DNA of 64,000 nucleotides from Bacillus_AD sp047238185 (GTDB lineage: Bacteria > Bacillota > Bacilli > Bacillales > DSM-1321), in the NCBI RefSeq assembly GCF_047238185.1, contig NZ_JBDFMI010000006.1, positions 248,001-312,000 of the forward strand, in the 5' to 3' direction. Shown here in pieces: positions 59,541 through 64,000 of the stretch (position 1 is its first letter; the number at the start of each line of letters is the position of its first letter). The translations under genes and the position numbers were made by a program. A model generated the notes under the pieces. It searched no databases. It was not told the origin of the DNA and was given only the letters and a program-made list of their open reading frames with translations.

Positions 59541-60686
59541 TTATGGGTTGTACGGTTCAGGTGCTGAATCACTTTGTTTAAAGTAATAGCGGATGGCCTC
59601 CGCAATCCGTTTGGATGCATTGCCATCGCCATAAGGATTTGCAGCATGCGCCATTGCTTTGTATGCTTCTGCGTCTGTCAGCAATTCCTTAGCCATACTG
59701 TAAATTGTTTCTTCTTCCGTGCCAGCAAGCTTGAGTGTACCGGCTTCGATTCCTTCAGGGCGCTCAGTTGTGTCGCGCAATACAAGGACAGGGACCGCTA
59801 AAGAAGGTGCTTCTTCCTGTACGCCGCCTGAATCGGTCAGAATCAAGTGCGCTCTTGAAGCAAAGTTATGGAAGTCGTATACATCCAACGGTTCAATCAA
59901 CTGGATGCGCGGATCATTCCCTAACACTTCATCTGCAAGTTCACGGACAACCGGATTCAAATGGACTGGATAGATGACTTGAACATCATCATGCTCCTCC
60001 ACCAAGCGCTTAACCGCACGGAACATATTGCGCATCGGCTGTCCGAGGTTTTCGCGGCGGTGCGCAGTCAATAGGATCAAGCGGTCATCGCCAAGCTTAT
60101 CAAGAACCGGATGGCTGTATTCCTCTTTAACAGTGGTCGATAAGGCATCGATCGCTGTATTCCCAGTTATGAAGATGCTTTCTTCCTTCTTATTTTCATT
60201 CAGAAGGTTCTGTGCTGCCTTCGGTGTTGGGGAAAAATGCAAATCAGCCATTACACCTGTTAACTGGCGGTTCATTTCCTCAGGGAATGGGGAATATTTA
60301 TTCCACGTGCGAAGCCCGGCTTCCACATGGCCAACCACAATTTGATTATAGAAGGCGGCAAGCGCTGCTATGAAAGTGGTGGTTGTATCGCCATGGACAA
60401 GCACGATGTCAGGCTTTACTTCTTTCATAACTTTGTCCAGCCCCTCTAATCCGCGTGTGGTCACATCAATCAAGGTCTGTCGGTCTTTCATAATATTTAA
60501 ATCATGATCAGGCTGAATAGAGAAAATCTCCAACACTTGATCCAGCATTTGGCGGTGTTGAGCAGTTACGGTTACGATTGATTCAAAATGCTGTGATTGA
60601 TTTTGAAGTTCTAAGACTAATGGCGCCATTTTTATCGCTTCAGGTCTTGTCCCGAAGATTGTCATTACCTTAATGCGCTGGGTCAT
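59541..60686 (-). CDS. wecB: UDP-N-acetylglucosamine 2-epimerase (non-hydrolysing)
   Basis: A 381-aa enzyme interconverting UDP-GlcNAc and UDP-ManNAc for teichoic acid or secondary wall polymer linkage units (also called mnaA). Motifs: VMTIFGTRPEAIKMAPLV (about 6-23), VHGDTTTTFIAALAAFY, GHVEAGLRT, HRRENLG (about 214-220) and LILTDSGGVQEEAPSL. SLH proteins in the window need a pyruvylated polymer with ManNAc in many bacilli, a possible functional link. Starts 16 bases after upp ends. Confidence 0.95.
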   Translation of the reverse strand: MTQRIKVMTIFGTRPEAIKMAPLVLELQNQSQHFESIVTVTAQHRQMLDQVLEIFSIQPDHDLNIMKDRQTLIDVTTRGLEGLDKVMKEVKPDIVLVHGDTTTTFIAALAAFYNQIVVGHVEAGLRTWNKYSPFPEEMNRQLTGVMADLHFSPTPKAAQNLLNENKKEESIFITGNTAIDALSTTVKEEYSHPVLDKLGDDRLILLTAHRRENLGQPMRNMFRAVKRLVEEHDDVQVIYPVHLNPVVRELADEVLGNDPRIQLIEPLDVYDFHNFASRAHLILTDSGGVQEEAPSLAVPVLVLRDTTERPEGIEAGTLKLAGTEEETIYSMAKELLTDAEAYKAMAHAANPYGDGNASKRIAEAIRYYFKQSDSAPEPYNP

Positions 60687-60702
60687 GTTTTATCACCTTT
60701 TC

Positions 60703-61332
60703 TTATTTAGTCCCGAAAAGACGGTCTCCTGCATCTCCCAATCCAGGTACGATATAGCCTTTTTCGTTTAGTTTTTCATCAAGGGCAGCAATATAAATAT
60801 CCACGTCCGGATGAGCTTCCTTCAATGCATCCACACCTTCTGGAGCAGCGATCAGGCACATGAATTTAATATTTTTTCCGCCGCGGTTTTTCAAGGAATT
60901 GATCGCTTCGATTGCCGATCCGCCTGTTGCCAGCATTGGGTCAACAACGATGAAATCTCTTTCTTCCACATCACTAGGAAGTTTCACATAATATTCTACG
61001 GGCTTTAATGTTTTTGGATCTCTATATAAACCGATGTGGCCGACTTTGGCAGCAGGGATCAGCTTCAGGATGCCATCAACCATTCCAATTCCTGCACGAA
61101 GGATAGGAACAATCCCAATTTTTTTACCGGAAAGAACTTTAGATTTTGACACTTCAACAGGTGTTTCTACATCTACTTCTTCAAGGGGCATATCACGTGT
61201 GATTTCGAAAGCCATAAGAGTGGCAACTTCATCAACCAATTCACGGAATTCCTTAGTACCAGTCGCTTTGTCACGAATGTATGTTAGCTTGTGCTGAATT
61301 AATGGGTGATCGAATACATAGACCTTTGTCAT
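60703..61332 (-). CDS. upp: Uracil phosphoribosyltransferase
   Basis: A 209-aa salvage enzyme making UMP from uracil and PRPP. It starts MTKVYVFDHPLIQHKLTYIR; PRPP loop is VVDPMLATGGSAIEAI (about 130-145), uracil site is YIVPGLGDAGDRLFGTK at the end. AAAGGAG lies 9 bases before the ATG at 61332; a longer frame to 61461 lies over the leader. Likely operon with wecB. Confidence 0.97.
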   Translation of the reverse strand: MTKVYVFDHPLIQHKLTYIRDKATGTKEFRELVDEVATLMAFEITRDMPLEEVDVETPVEVSKSKVLSGKKIGIVPILRAGIGMVDGILKLIPAAKVGHIGLYRDPKTLKPVEYYVKLPSDVEERDFIVVDPMLATGGSAIEAINSLKNRGGKNIKFMCLIAAPEGVDALKEAHPDVDIYIAALDEKLNEKGYIVPGLGDAGDRLFGTK

Positions 61333-61459
61333 GAAGGATCGCTCCTTTTCAAATTTTAATTGCACGTTTATAGTGCACACTTCTGTCCATTCTACATAAA
61401 AAGACTGCAAGTAGCAATATACTTCCTCAAGTGTCGGAAAAACTTCATCGCTCCACGCC

Positions 61460-61489
61460 ATTATACCGCTTTTTAGGAGTTTCGTTCAA
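61460..61489 (-). promoter_or_regulatory. Sigma-A promoter of upp-wecB
   Basis: On the minus strand, TTGAAC (61484-61489), 18 bases and TATAAT (61460-61465). Leader about 120 bases, with a weak stem AAGTA/TACTT before TCTTTTT. Confidence 0.65.
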
Positions 61490-61513
61490 ACCGGCTATTC
61501 AATGGCACACCCC

Positions 61514-61549
61514 AAAAAAACTGTTTAGCGTATATACGCCAAACAGTTT
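61514..61549 (-). terminator. Intrinsic terminator of glyA
   Basis: On the minus strand, AAACTGTTTGGCGTA and TACGCTAAACAGTTTTTTT form a stem of 15 bp with one G-T pair. It follows the glyA stop by 11 bases. Confidence 0.9.
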
Positions 61550-61559
61550 AATGGTCATC

Positions 61560-62801
61560 TTATAAAGATGGATATAATGTATATTTTCCTGATAAAGTAA
61601 CGACTCTTTCTTTTGCTTCTGATTGTTTTGCTTCATCTTCAGGATACTTCAATGCTAAAGCCATGATGCTTGCAATTTCATCCATATCCTCTTCGTTAAA
61701 GCCGCGTGTGGTAACAGCTGCAGTACCGATTCGGATCCCGCTTGTGACAAATGGGCTTTCCGGATCAAAAGGAATGGTATTCTTATTAACAGTAATGCCA
61801 ACTTCATCGAGAATATGTTCTGCCACTTTACCGGTCAGATTAACTGTACGCACATCCAAGAGCAACAAGTGGTTGTCCGTTCCGTCTGAAACCAGTTGAA
61901 AACCTTCTTTTTTCAATGCATCAGCCAACCGTTTAGCGTTCGTGATGATTTGTTTTGCGTAATCCTTAAAGGATTCATCTAACGCTTCTCCAAATGCAAC
62001 CGCTTTGGCGGCAATCACATGCATCAAAGGGCCGCCCTGTATGCCAGGGAAAATGGACTTATCTATTTTCTTTGCAAATTCCTCTTTGCAAAGGATCATG
62101 CCGCCGCGTGGGCCGCGCAAGGTTTTATGTGTTGTAGTCGTTACAAAGTCGGCATAAGGAACTGGATTTGGATGCAATCCTGCTGCAACCAAGCCTGCTA
62201 TATGCGCCATATCAACCATTAGATAAGCGCCCACTTCATCTGCGATTTCACGGAATTTCTTAAAGTCGATTTCACGTGGATAAGCACTCGCACCAGCTAC
62301 AATCAATTTTGGTTTATGTTCTTTCGCTTTTTGCAGAACATCTTCGTAATTGATTAGATGGGTTTCTTTGTCTACGCCATAATCTACAAAATTGTATAGT
62401 ACACCGCTGAAGTTAACCGGACTGCCGTGTGTTAAGTGGCCGCCATGTGAAAGGTTCATGCCCAGCACTGTATCGCCTGGTTCAAGAATCGTGAAATACA
62501 CAGCCATATTGGCTTGTGCGCCAGAATGCGGTTGAACGTTGGCATGCTCTGCTCCAAATATTTCTTTTGCACGGTCTTTTGCCAGGTTTTCCACAACATC
62601 CACATGCTCACAACCGCCGTAATAACGCTTGCCAGGGTAGCCTTCGGCATATTTATTAGTCAGAACGGACCCTTGTGCTTCCATTACTGCTTCACTAACA
62701 AAGTTCTCAGAAGCAATCAATTCGATTTTCGTTCTTTGGCGCTTTAGTTCATCCTGTATTACATCAAATACTTGACGATCCTGCTCTTTTACATGTTTCA
62801 T
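61560..62801 (-). CDS. glyA: Serine hydroxymethyltransferase
   Basis: A 413-aa PLP enzyme converting serine to glycine with one-carbon transfer to tetrahydrofolate. PLP lysine in VTTTTHKTLRGPRGG (about K226), plus GGCEHVDVVE, SGAQANMAVY and DMAHIAGLVAAG. The start at 62801 (MKHVKEQDRQVFDVI) has GAGGAGG upstream; the longer frame is unlikely. A PurR-type operator lies upstream. Confidence 0.97.
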   Translation of the reverse strand: MKHVKEQDRQVFDVIQDELKRQRTKIELIASENFVSEAVMEAQGSVLTNKYAEGYPGKRYYGGCEHVDVVENLAKDRAKEIFGAEHANVQPHSGAQANMAVYFTILEPGDTVLGMNLSHGGHLTHGSPVNFSGVLYNFVDYGVDKETHLINYEDVLQKAKEHKPKLIVAGASAYPREIDFKKFREIADEVGAYLMVDMAHIAGLVAAGLHPNPVPYADFVTTTTHKTLRGPRGGMILCKEEFAKKIDKSIFPGIQGGPLMHVIAAKAVAFGEALDESFKDYAKQIITNAKRLADALKKEGFQLVSDGTDNHLLLLDVRTVNLTGKVAEHILDEVGITVNKNTIPFDPESPFVTSGIRIGTAAVTTRGFNEEDMDEIASIMALALKYPEDEAKQSEAKERVVTLSGKYTLYPSL

Positions 62802-62943
62802 TGCCATCCTCCTCGATTCGTATACCATCCTTGATGCGACATGATATGAGTACGTTTTTTGAAAATTCTACTTTATTCTATCATGTTCGCATTCCTGTTG
62901 GTAGTATGTATTTACAATCCACTTTAATATATTTAACTCGCAC

Positions 62944-62988
62944 AAAGACGAACTTTATTATTTTTTTATAAATAATTGTTCGTTTTCA
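62944..62988 (-). promoter_or_regulatory. Putative PurR operator (two inverted PurBoxes) of glyA
   Basis: On the minus strand the left box is AAAACGAACAATT and the right box is the inverse of AAAGACGAACTTT, giving CGAAC...GTTCG with 24 bases between the GAAC/GTTC cores (4 + 16 + 4). This matches the Bacillus PurBox (AWWWCCGAACWWT) pair spacing of 16-17. It lies about 145-190 bases before the glyA start. B. subtilis glyA is a known PurR target. Confidence 0.65.
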
Positions 62989-62997
62989 GTTAGTCAA

Positions 62998-63043
62998 AAG
63001 TAAAAAACAAGACCCGATAGGCCAACCATCTGCCTATCCGGTC
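62998..63043 (-). terminator. Intrinsic terminator of ywlG
   Basis: On the minus strand, GACCGGATAGGC and GCCTATCGGGTC form a 12-bp stem with a 9-base loop, followed by TTGTTTTTTA. It lies 10 bases after the ywlG stop and separates it from glyA. Confidence 0.85.
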
Positions 63044-63052
63044 CTTATCGAT

Positions 63053-63628
63053 TTACCTGATTACTTCATAAACTGCACGCATGCCGCCGATCAGTTTAGG
63101 CCTTGTCACTGCCATTGTCACATACGCTTTTCCGATATGCGCCGTATTCGAACGGACCGGTACAGCGACATGTTTCAAATGCATACCAATCATGGTACTG
63201 CCGATATCGATGCCAGCGTCCGCCTGTATGTATTCCACCATTACAGGTTCCTTCAGATGGCCGTATGCATAAGCAGCCAATGCTCCTCCTGCGGATTGGA
63301 CAGGAACAACCGATACTTCCTCATACCGCCCTTCACGCATTGTCTCAGCTTCGACCACAAGTGCTCTGTTCAAATGCTCACAGCATTGAAACGCAGCCTG
63401 AAGGCCATTTTTTTGGCAGAAGTGCTGCACCGTTTGGAATATCGCTTCTGCCACTAGAATCGTACCGCCCGTACCAATCTGCTTGCCGACTACTTCCGAT
63501 GTACTGCAGCCTACTACGAACAGCTTGCAGCGTGCAAACTCAGGATGCTGCTTCAAATCATGAAGCATACGCTCTAATTGCTGTTTCATTTCCTCTACAT
63601 CATACGGATGTACTCTCTCCTCTGACAT
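63053..63628 (-). CDS. ywlG: YwlG family protein (UPF0340/TIGR01440)
   Basis: A 191-aa cytoplasmic protein of a conserved Firmicutes family. CSTSEVVGKQIGTGG (about 45-60) and DIGSTMIGMHLKHVAVPVR (about 143-161) are typical. Function unknown. It sits between rpiB and glyA as in B. subtilis. Separated from rpiB by 12 bases, likely the same operon. Confidence 0.88.
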   Translation of the reverse strand: MSEERVHPYDVEEMKQQLERMLHDLKQHPEFARCKLFVVGCSTSEVVGKQIGTGGTILVAEAIFQTVQHFCQKNGLQAAFQCCEHLNRALVVEAETMREGRYEEVSVVPVQSAGGALAAYAYGHLKEPVMVEYIQADAGIDIGSTMIGMHLKHVAVPVRSNTAHIGKAYVTMAVTRPKLIGGMRAVYEVIR

Positions 63629-63640
63629 GGCTTCCGCCCC

Positions 63641-64000
63641 CTATAATGAAGGATTTGTGTTTTCGAACTCTGTAATTTTATTGACGCGATTTTCATGGCG
63701 CCCGCCTTCAAATTCAGTAGTCAGCCAGATTTTCGCAATATCTCTTGCCAACCCCGGCCCAATGACTCTCTCTCCCATTGCCAGCATATTTGTGTCATTG
63801 TGCTGGCGTGTGGCATGTGCACTGAATGTATCATGGACTAAAGCACAGCGGATCCCTTTCACTTTATTGGCCGCTATGCTCATGCCGATTCCTGTTCCGC
63901 ATACAAGTATCCCACGATCAAATTCACCGGCAGCCACTTTTTGGGCTACTGGAAGGGCATAGTCCGGATAGTCAACAGACGTATCGCATTCACAGCCAAA
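63641..64000 (-). CDS. rpiB: Ribose-5-phosphate isomerase B (partial, N-terminus outside window)
   Basis: The frame is open to the window edge and ends at 63641. Visible motifs FGCECDTSVDYPDYALPVAQ, GILVCGTGIGMSIAANKVKGIRCALVHD, and HNDTNMLAMGERVIGPGLA identify RpiB/LacAB proteins (B. subtilis ywlF). The catalytic cysteine is in LVCGTGIG. About 25-30 N-terminal residues are missing. Confidence 0.93.
   Translation of the reverse strand, partial: FGCECDTSVDYPDYALPVAQKVAAGEFDRGILVCGTGIGMSIAANKVKGIRCALVHDTFSAHATRQHNDTNMLAMGERVIGPGLARDIAKIWLTTEFEGGRHENRVNKITEFENTNPSL

Noticed and set aside
61340..61455. Attenuator in the upp leader
   Set aside because: AAGTA/TACTT is only five base pairs and the T-run is six bases further on, too weak to call.

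Overview
The window is a stretch of chromosome from an endospore-forming, flagellated, S-layer-type member of the Bacillaceae. The evidence is the sporulation genes (spoIIID, spoIIQ, spoIID), mbl, the flhO/flhP hook-basal-body genes, Bacillus-type promoters and ribosome sites, and a gene order like the B. subtilis ywlF-upp-atp-ywmB-murA-spoIID-spoIIQ-spoIIID-mbl-flhO-flhP-fabZ-ywpF-ssbB-ywqA-ywqB block. The proton-pumping complex I operon and the SLH-domain proteins suggest a relative of the B. cereus, Mesobacillus, Neobacillus or Cytobacillus groups rather than B. subtilis itself. Species identity is inference. Almost all genes are on the minus strand, and no rRNA, tRNA or CRISPR array was seen.

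Layout. 1-240: 3' end of an IS3-type insertion sequence. 290-3991: two secreted proteins with three SLH modules each, a subtilase and a cell-wall amidase. 4318-5745: an unusual CorA-like membrane protein. 6072-10719 (+): a SWIM zinc-finger protein and a SNF2 helicase (ywqB-ywqA type). 10714-11132: a duplicated 89-bp segment around a dispersed repeat. 11133-12581: HtrA-type protease. 12786-16759: response regulator, histidine kinase and MacB-type ABC transporter, with matching operator-promoters before the regulator and before the permease. 16920-17990: an array of ~250-bp units. 18116-21513: ssbB and a small partner, ywpF, three uncharacterised small genes, and fabZ. 21688-25500: epuA-like gene, flhP, flhO, mbl, spoIIID. 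26103-31355: spoIIQ, ywnJ (+), spoIID, murA, ywmB, ywzB.

31586-38741 is a complete tryptophan operon, trpE-G-D-C-F-B-A, behind two consecutive T-box riboswitches that both appear to read a UGG (Trp) specifier. It lies directly behind an 11-subunit complex I operon, nuoA-B-C-D-H-I-J-K-L-M-N (48880 to 38746), with no evident terminator between them. 48900-49830 holds a single dispersed repeat and a 5'-truncated gene. 49793-57136 is the F1Fo ATP synthase operon atpI-B-E-F-H-A-G-D-C. The right end has a second subtilase, wecB/mnaA, upp, glyA (with a PurR-type operator), ywlG and the start-truncated rpiB.

Functionally, nuo and atp supply the respiratory proton pump and ATP synthase. glyA and upp link one-carbon and pyrimidine salvage metabolism. 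murA, mbl, spoIID, spoIIQ and spoIIID link wall synthesis with engulfment and mother-cell gene control. The accessory interest lies in the sensor-ABC module with its duplicated operator, the repeats, the small orphan genes and the tandem T-box.
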